A DNA stretch of 64,000 nt. Source: Moniliella sp. 'wahieum' (taxonomy: Eukaryota > Basidiomycota > Moniliellomycetes > Moniliellales > Moniliellaceae). The stretch lies in the NCBI GenBank assembly GCA_003971905.1, contig RSEE01000050.1, forward strand, positions 124,001 to 188,000, written 5' to 3'. How positions within the stretch are numbered: position 1 is the first letter of the stretch; the number at the start of each line of letters is the position of its first letter. This document shows positions 26,164 to 36,580 of this stretch, piece after piece. Below the pieces are notes generated by a model that ran no database searches, was not told the origin of the DNA, and was given only the letters and a program-made list of their open reading frames with translations. The position numbers and the translations under genes were made by a program.

Positions 26164-26351
26164 CTCAAGAGCGTGTCACCACACGTCACGCCGAGCGTCA
26201 ACACAGTCGCTCCTGCCAAGCCAATTGCACTCCAACTCCGACACATCGAACGCCACAGGCGTCTGAACGAACTGAACGGAGTACGGAGCCCCTGGCATCA
26301 GAATGATCAAACTCAAAGGAGTGATTGATTCAAACCACACATCCCCCAATC

Positions 26352-29300
26352 TTACACCACTTGGACATTCAGGAAAGGGATCTCCACGTCCTCCCCATTC
26401 TCATCGTCGGCCATCACCTCCACAACCACCCAATGGACGTGAGGCGGGATGGGCTTCTTAGACACGTGCTCAATGAGCTGCCGCATCGTCATCCCTAACC
26501 GCTCTTTGCGGTCCTTGGCAAAGGGGAGAACAGCATTGACACACCCGACGACACCATCGAGATCTCCAATTTCTCCTTCTTCTCAAAGTCATCAATCAGC
26601 TGTTGAAGGGTAGGATTACCGGGAATGGTGAACCGATCCCACAGCGTCCACTCATTGTCGTAGTACTTGTTCTTTGGTGGCGCAATCGGCTCTGAGGAAG
26701 CGACAAAGGGCAGGGCCAAGTTGACAAACGTGTTCTTGTAGTCCTCAATGGTACGGCGGCGCTTGCGCGGGTCGGAGGAATCATCAGCGACCCCATCATC
26801 AATCAACTTGTACAGCTCCACCGACACCAGACCCGAGGCTACACTGGTGCTCGTGATCAGAGCCGGGATGATCTTGCCAGCAATCCCCTTGATCTTGAGC
26901 CGGTCTGCGATCGGGATGCTGTAGTTTTCGGCGCGTAGGTTGGCCGCTGCAGCGATAAAGTCAATATGGAAGTTTTCATCCACATCCTTCTCAAAGTCGG
27001 CGGGGGTCAGACGGTAGCCGGCCAAAGAAGCGGAAGAGGGAAGTTGACTAGCGATTTCAACAATCTCCTCTTCTGTGGATCCTCTCCCTCTCCCCCTGCT
27101 GAGGGGCCGGATCATTGTCACTCGTCTGGACCTTGACGTTGCTCTTTGGCTCAAACGCGGGGACATGCACGTCAGCCAAGATGCGCTTGAACACCTCGGG
27201 GTCCTCTCTCCCTTGAGGCCATAATTCTCTGCGTGGAGATTGGCTGCGGCGATCACATAACCAAGGTGAAGATCATTGTTCGGATCAAACTGGAGTGCCT
27301 TGGGGGCACGTTTGGGGCCCGACCAGAACAATTGGCCCGTGCTAGTCCGAGCGTCAGGGGGAAGAGAATAGAGAAGCTGCTTGATCGTGTTGGCATAATC
27401 CTCCTCAAACTTGAACCGGGCCCACTTGACGCACGCTGCAAACGAAATGGGCTTTCGTCCACAAGGAAAGCCTTGATTTGGGAGATTTGCTCCTTCTGGC
27501 TGATCACGCTGCCCGATGAAGAAGGGTCGAATTAACATAGTCTGGTGTCGTGAGGTATGGTTCACGTTCTGCGCAGGCTTGACAAAGAACTCGTCAAACT
27601 TCTCCCGCGCCCAAGCAATCGTGTGTTCAATGGCGTTCGGGAAGTTCTTGAGGGTACACATGGGGATAGACTTCTCAGGCGGGTCTTGCGAAGAGGAGTA
27701 GCTTTCCGTCAAATGGGGAACAACAACTTGTGTGTTAAGTTGAGTACCCAACGTGCCCGATTCAAGAAGCGGTTTCTGGTAGTACACACACCGACGGTCC
27801 ATGTACTGCCGCGCCTGGACATTGTCCAAAGCATTCGTCACCCGTCAGACGGGCAAAGAACTCATCCCCATATACATCCTCCGATTCAGGCCCCACCCGC
27901 TCCTCGCTTGCTTGAATTTTCCCTTGAGATCTGGGTTCATCTCGATCACAGCCGCCGCCGCTGTCTCGGCTTTGAACTTGCCCACGTCCTTAGGACGGAA
28001 GAGGAATTGACGGTTCAAGTTGGACTTCTCAATCTGGTCGTTGTCTGTCACGTGGATGGCGCCCTCCGGTCCGGTCGCAAGGCCCATCATGGCCCAATTC
28101 TTGAGCATCTCGCACCCAATGGCCCCTGACCCACTAGGAATGGCGAGCATTGCTAAGTTTGGTTTGGAACGTCTTACCAAACACACCAATTGGGAGTCAT
28201 ACCTCGTGCCGACAGGTTCAAACTCCGACTCGGGCAGCTCGTCAATGTTGAGCGGAAGAGCCTCGAGTGTCAATGTAGAGGTGCTGGACCAGCGGGTGGA
28301 ACTTCCCGCTCACCGCCTTGAGCACTCTTGCCCGACAAAACCACCAATAAACGCCACAATGGGAGACAAGTCTCCACGGGCCTGTTTGGCAAGTTCAAGG
28401 ACAACCTTCTCTTCCAACTCATCTTCACGCCCGGCCTTGGCCCAAATGTTCTTCGCTAGGCTAAGGACTGCTTCAGCATCTGCTGAATTGCGGGGAAGGG
28501 GCAGACGGCCCTGCGTATCTTGGAACGCTCCCAGAGCTTGGAAAGCCGTGTGGATCGTGTTGGGTCGCTCAAATTTGGCAAAGTCGGTAACGAGAAACTC
28601 GGGCTGCTTAATGCTCTCGTTCAAGGGCTTGAACTGGATCGTCTCGGGCATCTTGACCTGTTGGAAAATCCCTTCTCGTTCGTACTCGCCCTCAAACCCA
28701 GTCGTATCGCCAATCTCGAACGTGTAAGGGCCAACAACAGTCACCTTGAACGGGCCGGCATTGTTGATTCCCTCAAGGCCTTGTACTTCGGAGAAGGCCA
28801 CATAATCACCATCCGACAGGCCATGTCGCGTTTCGTCCAACGTTGTTACCAGACCTTTCTTATCCTTGTCAATCGAGGTAATCATACCCTGCAAGGGCGG
28901 CTGGCCATTCGTGTCGTTGCAGACAAAATTGGGGCCAAAATCGCAGAATACCGAGCCAAACAAACCACGGGCGGCCGCAATAAATTTTGCCCACTACGGG
29001 CAACATTGTTGAGCTCAATTTGTCGCGAAAGCGGCGCGTCAGTCAAGACAATCACCTGCACACTTCAAGTCAGTACCACACATGGAGGGTGAGGCCAGGG
29101 CGGTTGCGGGGGAGGGGAAGGAAGCGTACCTGGAACTGGCTCAGGGCGGAAGCATCTAGAATTGGCGCTTCCAGTACGCGCACTGGAACGTAGCTGTTGA
29201 GTTCGGCGAGGCGTGGGGCAGTGGCTTCGGCTCGGGACTTACCCGTGCCCACATCCGAGAGGCGGAGGAAAAACTGAGAGGCCAAGTCCTGGATCGTGAT

Positions 29301-29570
29301 GGGGGTCGGATCATAGATTGTCACCGATTTGACGCCGGCAAGGGCAACATTTTTGGCTGGCAATCGTGGTCAGACGCCGGCACACAGGCTGCAGCAGAGA
29401 TGCGACTCACCAATTTCAGCTCCCAGCCCCTTGAGGCCGATAATAAGGACATTGCTGGCGGCCATGCGCTGCATGGCCTCGCGCCCCAGAACATAGAGTT
29501 GGCGGCTGTACAAGCCCTCGTCGATACCGGCAGGTACTGGCGAAGGCGAATCGACGCTGATGGCGCTCAT
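26352..29570 (-). CDS. UBA1: Ubiquitin-activating enzyme E1
   Basis: ATP-dependent activation of ubiquitin: adenylation, then thioester on the catalytic Cys and transfer to E2s; cytosol and nucleus. The N-terminus is [20 protein letters not shown] then [13 protein letters not shown]. The inactive adenylation half has [20 protein letters not shown], joined exactly by intron 29357-29410. A second intron (29056-29129) joins QFQ to [17 protein letters not shown]. The active adenylation half shows [20 protein letters not shown] and [20 protein letters not shown]. The catalytic Cys is in [20 protein letters not shown]. The ubiquitin-fold domain ends in [20 protein letters not shown] and the stop at 26352. 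Frame changes occur near 28300, 27843, 27150 and 26510. Length (about 1,000 aa) fits. It is divergent from HSP90 across about 1.2 kb. Confidence 0.95.
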
Positions 29571-30756
29571 TTCAAACGCTGGGTGGTGGTGGGGATGGCA
29601 GTGGGGATGCAGTGGGGATGGCGGTGGCAGTCGGCTGCGGAGCAACGCAAGCGCATGCGTCAGCGTGGAGTAAGGTGGCCCCTGCGTCATCTTACGTCAG
29701 CCATTCGTGCTTCCCCGGATTGCATCACGACAGCTTGCCTCAACGCATCATGCACCCACAAGCCCCTCGCTCGCGCCGCCACCGGCCGCTTCGGATGACT
29801 GAACAGGGGGCACGCGGGCGGGAGTAGGTGCTCGCCAGCACTTCACTCTCAAACCAATTGTCAGCCAGGGAGTGGGGCGCGTCCTGCTGAGGCCTCCTGA
29901 AGCTGGGGCCCGAACACCAAGAGCGAGCACGGGGCATGGCAGGAGAGGATATGTGAGGGGAAAAGATGGCAGGAGGCCACGTGTGGGATTCGTTGGACTG
30001 AGATCGACAGCGCTTGATAGAAAGGGCCAGGTCGATGTGCGCCAAACGTGGCCCAGATTGGAATACGGAATACGGACCTGGGTTGCAAGCAACTGCTGCT
30101 ACGGCTCGGGCAAGGACAAAACGCACATGTTGATCAGAGTACCACCGCATTGCATTGTCTGCATCTTTCCGTGTCAGACCCTGATTCGCTCCGCAGTCAA
30201 GCCGTCCATGCGTCAGGCAGGGACAGCTAGCGATGCCTGGAGGACTCTTCGCATGATTGGATTCCTATAGTATGCTGTACACTCGTGCCAGCGTGCTCTC
30301 AGAACCGTGCCCCCGCTCGGGCTATGTTGTGGTGCGCCGGTGCACTCGGTAGCAGCAGGGAAGAGGAAGACGGTAGGAAGGTCTCGCTTCCAGTTGGCCT
30401 CCATCTGTGGCTTTGCAGACGGAAGGGTGCCTTCTGCGTCTCGAACCGGGTCGGGCCGTCGGCCAGGCAGCGACGGTGATTGAGGGGTGACACGTGATGA
30501 GGATGAGATGGCAGCGCGGGGCCAGTGCCGCTTCGGCCTGAAGCGCGAAGAATGAGGGCGCGCTGGCTCGGCGCTCTGTGCTGAACGAACAGAACGAACA
30601 TGGGGCTTCGCCCAGATTCTAAATGCGTGGACACTGGCGCTGTGCCCCGGCCAGCTTGGCCCCGTGCAGATGGCGTCTCCCTATGCGCTTTAAAAACGCT
30701 TCGCCCGGCATTCACGCACGTCTTCTCTCTCACCACCGACTCGTCGTCTTGCTGCC
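29571..30756. promoter_or_regulatory. Divergent UBA1/HSP90 promoter region
   Basis: The 1.19-kb spacer between two divergent proteostasis genes; no gene recognised in it. On the HSP90 side, GAAC words are repeated at 30582-30600 (GAACGAACAGAACGAAC) with TTC words at 30605-30620, which could be a loose heat-shock element, although the classical alternating GAA/TTC register is not clean. A TTTAAAAA at 30690-30697 is a candidate TATA-like box about 60 bp before the ATG. Confidence 0.4.
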
Positions 30757-32829
30757 ATGTCGTCGTCCAACTCGGAAACGTTCGGCTTTGCCGCTGATAT
30801 CAGCCAGCTCCTGGACCTGATCATCAACACTTTCTACTCCAACAAGGAGATCTTCCTCCGTGAGCTCATCTCCAACGCCTCGGACGCCCTGGACAAGATC
30901 CGCTATGCGCGCTCACCGACCCTACCGCTCTGGACGAGGAGAAGGAGCTCTACATTCGCATTACCCCCGACAAGGAGAACAAGATCCTCTCCATCCGCGA
31001 CACGGGTATTGGCATGACTAAGACGGACCTGATAACAGCATTGGTACCATTGCTCGCTCGGGCACCAAGGCATTCATGGAGGCACTTTCCTCTGGTGCCG
31101 ACATCTCTATGATTGGCCAGTTCGGTGTGGGCTTCTACTCGGCCTACCTCGTTGCCGACAAGGTGCAGATCATCACCAAGAACAACGACGACGAGCAGTA
31201 CATCTGGGAGTCGGCTGCTGGTGGCACCTTCACCATCACGCAGGACACTGTCAACCCTCTATTGGCCGCGGACGGAGCTGCGTCTGCACATGAAGGATGA
31301 CCAGCTTGAGTACCTTGAGGAGAAGCGGATAAGGAAATGTCAAGAAGCACTCTGAGTTCATCTCGTACCCCATCCAGCTCGTCGTCACCAAGGAGGTCGA
31401 GAAGGAGGTCGAGGTGAGGAGGAGGCTGCCGACGATGACAAGAAGCCTAAGATCGAGGAGGTCGAGGACGAGGACAACAAGAAGGAGAAGAAGAAGGTTA
31501 AGGAGATTGTCAAGGAGGAGGAGGAGCTCAACAAGACGAAGCCTCTCTGGACCCGGGATCCCAAGTCGATTGAGCCGGAAGAGTACAACTCCTTCTACAA
31601 GTCTCTGACCAACGACTGGGAGGACCCTCTGGCTGTCAAGCACTTCTCGGTTGAGGGCCAGCTTGAGTTCAAGGCTCTTCTCTACATTCCCAAGCGTGCT
31701 CCCTTTGATCTCTTGAGAACAAGAAGAAGCGCAACAACATCAAGCTCTACGTCGTCGTGTGTTCATCATGGACGACTGTGAGGACCTATCCCCGAGTGGC
31801 TCTCGTTTGTCAAGGGTGTTGTCGACTCGGAGGACCTGCCGCTCAACATCTCGCGTGAGACCCTGCAGCAGAACAAGATTCTGAAGGTGATCCGTAAGAA
31901 CATTGTCAAGAAGGTCCTCGAGTGCATTCGGAGATTGAGGAGGACGAGGAGAACTACAAGAAGTTCTACGAGGCCTTCGGAAAGAACATAAGCTTGGTAT
32001 TCACGAGGACTCGACCAACCGCAACAAGCTCGCCGAGTTCCTTCGTTTCAACTCGACCAAGTCGGGCGATGAGCTCACCTCCCTCAAGGACTACGTGACG
32101 CGCATGCCTGAGGTGCAAAAGAACATCTACTACCTCACTGGCGAGTCGCTTCAGTCGATCAACGACTCTCCCTTCTTGGAGGCGCTCAAGAAGAAGGGCT
32201 TTGAGGTTCTCCTCATGGTGGACCCGATTGACGAGTACGCGGTTACCCAGTTGCGCGAGTTTGACGGCAAGAAGCTGGTCTCGGTCTCCAAGGAGGGGCT
32301 TGAGCTTGAGGAGACGCCCGAGGAGATTGCCGCGCGTGAGGAGGAGGCGGAAGAAGTTCGAGGGTCTGCTCAAGGCTGTCAAGGACATCCTCGGGGACAA
32401 GGTTGAGAAGGTGGTTCTTTCGAACCGCCTTGTTGGCTCGCCCGTTGCTCTTGTCACTGGCCAGTTTGGCTGGTCGGCTAACATGGAGCGGATCATGAAG
32501 GCGCAGGCGTTGCGGGACACTAGCATGAGCTCCTACATGTCTTCCAAGAAGACGCTTGAGGTCAACCCCAAGAACCCCATCATCAAGGAGCTGCAGGCTA
32601 AGGCGGACGCTGACGCGGCCGACTCGACTGTGCGGGACTTGACGTGGCTGCTGTACGAGACGGCGCTGCTCACTTCGGGCTTCAGCCTGGACCACCTCAA
32701 GACTTTGCCAACCGGCTGTTCAAGCTCATCTCGCTCGGTCTCTCGATTGACGAGACGGAGGAGGAGCCCGAGGAGGAGAAGGCTGCCGAGCAACCCGAGG
32801 GGGAGAGCACCATGGAGACTGTTGACTAA
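30757..32829 (+). CDS. HSP90: Cytosolic heat-shock protein 90 chaperone
   Basis: ATP-driven homodimeric chaperone for kinases, receptors and other clients. The N-terminal ATPase domain is clear: [55 protein letters not shown], then [21 protein letters not shown] charged linker (31390-31540, rich in Glu/Lys/Asp) leads to [20 protein letters not shown]-type middle-domain sequence, [20 protein letters not shown] and the C-terminal dimerisation domain. No intron was seen. About a dozen single-base losses break the frame (about 30910, 31033, 31272, 31333, 31415, 31705, 31925, 32705). At each site checked, one added base restores the conserved protein. The C-terminus reads METVD, where cytosolic HSP90s normally carry MEEVD for TPR co-chaperones. 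The start is fixed by the conserved N-terminus. Confidence 0.97.
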
Positions 32830-32951
32830 GCGTGGGACTTGCTGTACGAAAATATGATTGATTGCGCTTGGCACAGTGCTTGCAGTTTGCGAGAAGCGAT
32901 TTAGATAAACAGAGCTTAGTTTGTGCGGAAACCGAGGTACACTTCCAGAAT

Positions 32952-33719
32952 CTACGTCCTCTGCAGCCCATCCAGGGTTGCCGAAACGTGCTGCTGCATC
33001 GCGACGAAGAGTGGGTCGAGCTTGGTGAGGTGGAGGTGCAATTCCTTGGCGACACTGAGCGCATGATCGAGCACAAGCGGGTCGCGGCGCTCCATGGCAA
33101 TAAAAAGGAGAGTATGCATCGGAGTCGCCAGGGAATGAAGTGTGCGCATGAGGGGCGTGACGAGAGTCATCTCGTACGCAGTATCGGTAGTGAGCAGCAT
33201 ATCGATGGGGGCAGGCAGATGTGCGTGGGCAAGGCGCTGCTGTGCCTGGACAGGTGTGTTCCAGTCCAGTGGCACAGGCGTGATGGCGGGTGTTTGGCTC
33301 TCAAGCACTGCGCTGTTGCGCGCTAGGTTGGGGATGGTGACTGCGGCAAGGGAGGCAGGTGTATCGGACACAAACCCGCCAGCCGAACAGGTGCGCGGCC
33401 ATCGAGGGCAAGGCCACTCCCGAGCCCAGTTCCCATACGGAGGGACGTCCGGGCGTGGGAGATGTCGTGTCCAACTGGGCGAGAGACCGGATGCGTTCCA
33501 AGCGAAAGACGGATCGGGGGGGCGTCGGGCGTAGCGTGTATGGCCTGTAGGACGGCAACGGCGGCCTGGGCGGCAGGCCAGAGGAGGCAGCTGTATCGTG
33601 CGACGCTTGGTCTTGTCCCAGCACAAGGCGGGAGTGCACAAGCGGAATCGGGTAGGAAGCTGAGAAATGTGCTTCGAATCCCATGCCAACGCCGGCAGTG
33701 TACTCGACGACGAGCTCAT
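32952..33719 (-). CDS. Family-16 (METTL21-like) protein lysine methyltransferase
   Basis: Probable SAM-dependent methyltransferase of the METTL21/Rrg1-type family, which modifies lysines of translation factors or chaperones; the substrate here is unknown. Visible family marks: LLWPAAQAAVAVLQAIHA before the SAM fold, motif I SVWELGSGVALPSMAAHLFG with WRVCVSDTP (post I), then PIDMLLTTDTAYEMTLVTPL in the place of the (D/E)xxY motif, and LLFIAMERRDPLVLDHALSV. Two or three frame changes lie in the first half. The start at 33719 (MSSSSSTLPALAWDSKHISQ) gives a normal N-terminus of about 255 aa. It converges on HSP90 with about 120 bp between stops; chaperone methylation is known for relatives, but linking it to HSP90 from position alone is speculation. 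Confidence 0.7.
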   Translation of the reverse strand: MSSSSSTLPALAWDSKHISQLPTRFRLCTPALCWDKTKRRTIQLPPLACRPGRRCRPTGHTRYARRPPDPSFAWNASGLSPSWTRHLPRPDVPPYGNWAREWPCPRWPRTCSAGGFVSDTPASLAAVTIPNLARNSAVLESQTPAITPVPLDWNTPVQAQQRLAHAHLPAPIDMLLTTDTAYEMTLVTPLMRTLHSLATPMHTLLFIAMERRDPLVLDHALSVAKELHLHLTKLDPLFVAMQQHVSATLDGLQRT

Positions 33720-34283
33720 TCTGGTTGTGAGCCTTGGAGGGTTAAGGGGACGAGCACAGGGCAATTCAGCGCCGCCCTGTTCATCTTCTGTGTTAAGTTT
33801 TCTGCTGCAACACGTGATGTCATGGATGGACAAGCAAAGCACTAATTAGGCCCAAGCCCCAGAGCGGAACACGCGTAAGTTGCACCGACACAATGAGGTC
33901 TACATCCAGAGGGGCTAGTGCCTGTTGTACACCCCGCCTCCCATCCTCGTTTCTGATCTCTGATTTCTGATCTCACTCATCTCACAGGCTCAATCCGATC
34001 GATCTGATCCCTCCAGATCATGCCAGCACTGCCGGAAAATGGTAGCTCCCGCAATTGTGGATAAGAACGCTGGCGGGAGAGTTTGGGGGGGACAATGCGA
34101 GTTGCGCCTGTTGTCTATGAAAGTTAGGCGACGGACAAGCACGACCATCAAACCGCACCCGTCGGCGGTACCCCCCCTGCGCCAAAGAGAATGCAGGGAC
34201 ATCTCTGGGCTCAGTATAAAACGAAGGAAAACAGGCATGCATCAACCAACTAAGCAAAGCGAACGTGAGAGTGAGGAGGTGGG
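33720..34283. other. Intergenic
   Basis: No gene recognised. A run of overlapping GATCTCTGATTTCTGATCTC words (33953-33973) and ATCCGATCGATCTGATC (33994-34010) belongs to the window-wide GATCT word family. Confidence 0.4.
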
Positions 34284-36287
34284 TCATTCGGTCCCGCGAA
34301 GTGTGTGCTCGTACCGTACGGAACATGGCAGCCTGCTGCTCCAGCGATGAGACGACGTGCCCTCGTCGGCTTGGCGGGCCAAGACACGTTCCGCCTCGGA
34401 AGAGAGGAAATCATGGACTGTCATGCCCTGTTGAATCGCACGCTCGATTCGTACCCGAACGTCCTCAGGGTAGCCCGCAAGAGATTGTTTTGAGTTTGGC
34501 CTTTCTCTCTTCAGCAGGTTCGCCTGAGGAAGCAGTTTGGCTGCTACTCCAGTGTGATCCCCCTCGCCAGGGACAGCACCTTTTGCGATGTTGCGGGGAC
34601 GGGTTTGACAGCCTCCACTTGGTCTGCCTCTGTTTGGCGGTCTCGTCTTAGTAGAGCGTGTGGTACGTGTAGCCGCAGTCCCTGTGGTGGCTTGGAAGGG
34701 ACAAAGCGGCGACGGACGGGGAGATGTTCTTCTTCTCTTCTTCCTCTTCTTCGTCTTCTTGTTCGTCTCTTCTCTCCTTCCCCCTCATTCTCCTTCTCTT
34801 CGTCTTTATCCCTCCTCTCCTTCCTCCCTCCCATCGTTACCTCGGCTTGCGCCTCTTCTGTTCTTGCTCTTTGCTCTTCCCACGGGATGCAGAGTCAGTG
34901 GCACGGGCACTAGTGGCACTGGCCGCGCGTGAGGCTGCACGGGTGATACGTGAGACGGAACGAGCACTAGGCGCGCGACTCACGTTGCCCACCATGCTGG
35001 CCCCACCGGATTCAGAATGATCTCCTTGAGGCGACGCTTGGAACCCACATCCATAATCTATCAGGATCTTGCGATTCTTCTTCGTCTGAGCCAGATTCGG
35101 ATTCGACACTTTGCCTCTTGGACCGCTTGGCACTGTGAGATTTGCCCTTCGTCTCGGATTGTTTCACCTTCGAATGAGCTTGGACTTCCACGCCTGTAGA
35201 GCGGGGAGGGGGAGCTTTCTCATCCTCTTCATCCTGGTCTTGCTCGGAACTTTGGTCTTGCTCTTCCTCATCGCTCTCCAGTTTGCGAAAGGGAGGCACT
35301 GGACCACTTGGGGACGTCTTGCCGGGGTTCTGAGGAGACGGCGGCCTAGATTTCCTCATCCTCAGTCTCATCTGGATCGCTTGTTTCCGAGCGGTGCTTG
35401 TTTCCGAGTGGCTCTCGGAACCTGCACTGGGTCCTCCGTATCGGAGGCAGCCGAGGCGGCATCCGGTATGCTCTCATTGGTCCTCATGAACCGATTCTTT
35501 CGTCCACCAACACAGCAGAGAAGAACGGGCAGGGACGTTCGCCTCGAAGTGCTCAGCCCTGGTAGTAGAAAGTAAGCATTTACCCACTCGAATCACGAGG
35601 GAGACACGTACTTGGGATCGTCCATTTTCTCCCAGCCCGAGAGGGTGCGGTCGCAATACGAGCACGTAGCCACATCGTCCCCTCGCTCGTGTGGGCGGCA
35701 TGAAATCCAGCCTGGGCGAGTTTGAGGGATGTAGGTTTCCATCCGCGCACTTGAGGTGGGTCGTGAGGCCAAGGAATTGCCTGAAACGTGGCAAGGCGGA
35801 CCGCAAGCATTTTCTCCCGAGTGGGAAAAGGGCTGGATCATCCCAAAGAGCCGAGGGTGGTCGGAAGCCAAGGATGCTCTGCGCGCCAAGAATCAGCATC
35901 GATTTGGGCGTTGACCGAGTCGGCAAGTACAACAGTCGGGCAAGTGGGGTTGGCAGCGCGTAGTCGGTCGAGTGGATCGTCACCAGGTTGCCAACTGGAG
36001 ACGGTGGTGGCACAGAGGTAATGCTGCAGACGATCGTCCTTCTTACGCGCGCCATCGGGCGTAGAAGAAGCCTGCAGATGCAAGTTGGGAAGGAGTGGGC
36101 ACATGGGCCTTCTTGCTGCGAGGGTTGTGTGGGTGGGGCCACTTGGGCACCGCCTTGGAGCTGAAGGTGGCGAGGCGGGCGTCGACGGTGGCCATGGCGG
36201 CAATGGCAGTGGAAAGTGCTGGACGCGGGGGGCAGAGGAGGCCTGCCCCACCGAGCTGGATGTCTGCAGCGTGCGCTTGGGGCCCAT
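34284..36287 (-). CDS. BIR1: Bir1/survivin-like protein, two BIR domains
   Basis: Likely chromosomal passenger complex subunit (partner of Aurora kinase and INCENP) acting at centromeres and spindle. The start at 36287 reads MGPKRTLQTSSSVGQAS. BIR-A (about 36177-35940) has VDARLATFSSKAVPKWPH, PSQLASAGFFYA and SSWQPGDDPLDRLRAANPTC. BIR-B (about 35798-35540) has VRLATFQAIPWPHD, SLKLAQAGFHAAHT, DDVATCSYCDRTLSGWEKMD, then EHFE and CPFF, giving the full CxxC...H...C zinc set across a short intron near 35550-35600. The rest is acidic/basic and disordered (ESDEEEQDQSSEQDQDEEDE) with a final helical stretch VRIERAIQQGMTVHDFLSSE. Several frame changes occur; the stop at 34284 is approximate. Fungal Bir1 proteins have this two-BIR plus long-tail plan. 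Confidence 0.78.
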
Positions 36288-36580
36288 GTTGTGTGGCGCT
36301 AGCGGTGTGGTGTGGTGGCGTGGCGGCGGCGGCGGTGGTGGTGGCACGCGGCCAGCAGAGGCGTTGCTGTGCCATTCGTGTTGCTTTGCCTCGGGCAGCA
36401 CGCGTGCGGGTCATCACGTGGGAGGCATCTGAGACACCCTTCGATCGGTGCAACCGGTATAAATCCGCCCTGCCCGCCAGCCGAAGGAAGGGGGCGGTGC
36501 CTCTAATTAATTAGCCTGCCTGCCCATGCGCCCCATCGCCGCATCGCCTAGCAGCGACATCACATTCGCACATGTCACGC

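Larger units (their letters stand above)
21688..26351. repeat. 4.7-kb gene-poor, repeat-rich spacer
   Basis: No gene supported on either strand. It contains a 17-G run (21711-21727), GGTCACC clusters (21932-21965 and, inverted, 22296-22315), AAGCTTGAAGCTTGA words (23185-23255, 24671-24690, 26120-26163), an imperfect tandem array (23842-23915), TAGTGACTAGTGACTA (23821-23834, 24065-24080) and ATGCGTGATGCATGATGATG (25712-25743). It looks like degenerate repeat DNA rather than one intact element. Confidence 0.5.

Noticed and set aside
29740-30150. 136-residue minus-strand frame in the UBA1/HSP90 spacer
   Set aside because: No recognisable domain, and it occupies the divergent promoter region.
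32952-33719. Functional pairing of the methyltransferase with neighbouring HSP90
   Set aside because: Adjacency and convergent orientation alone do not show a functional link.
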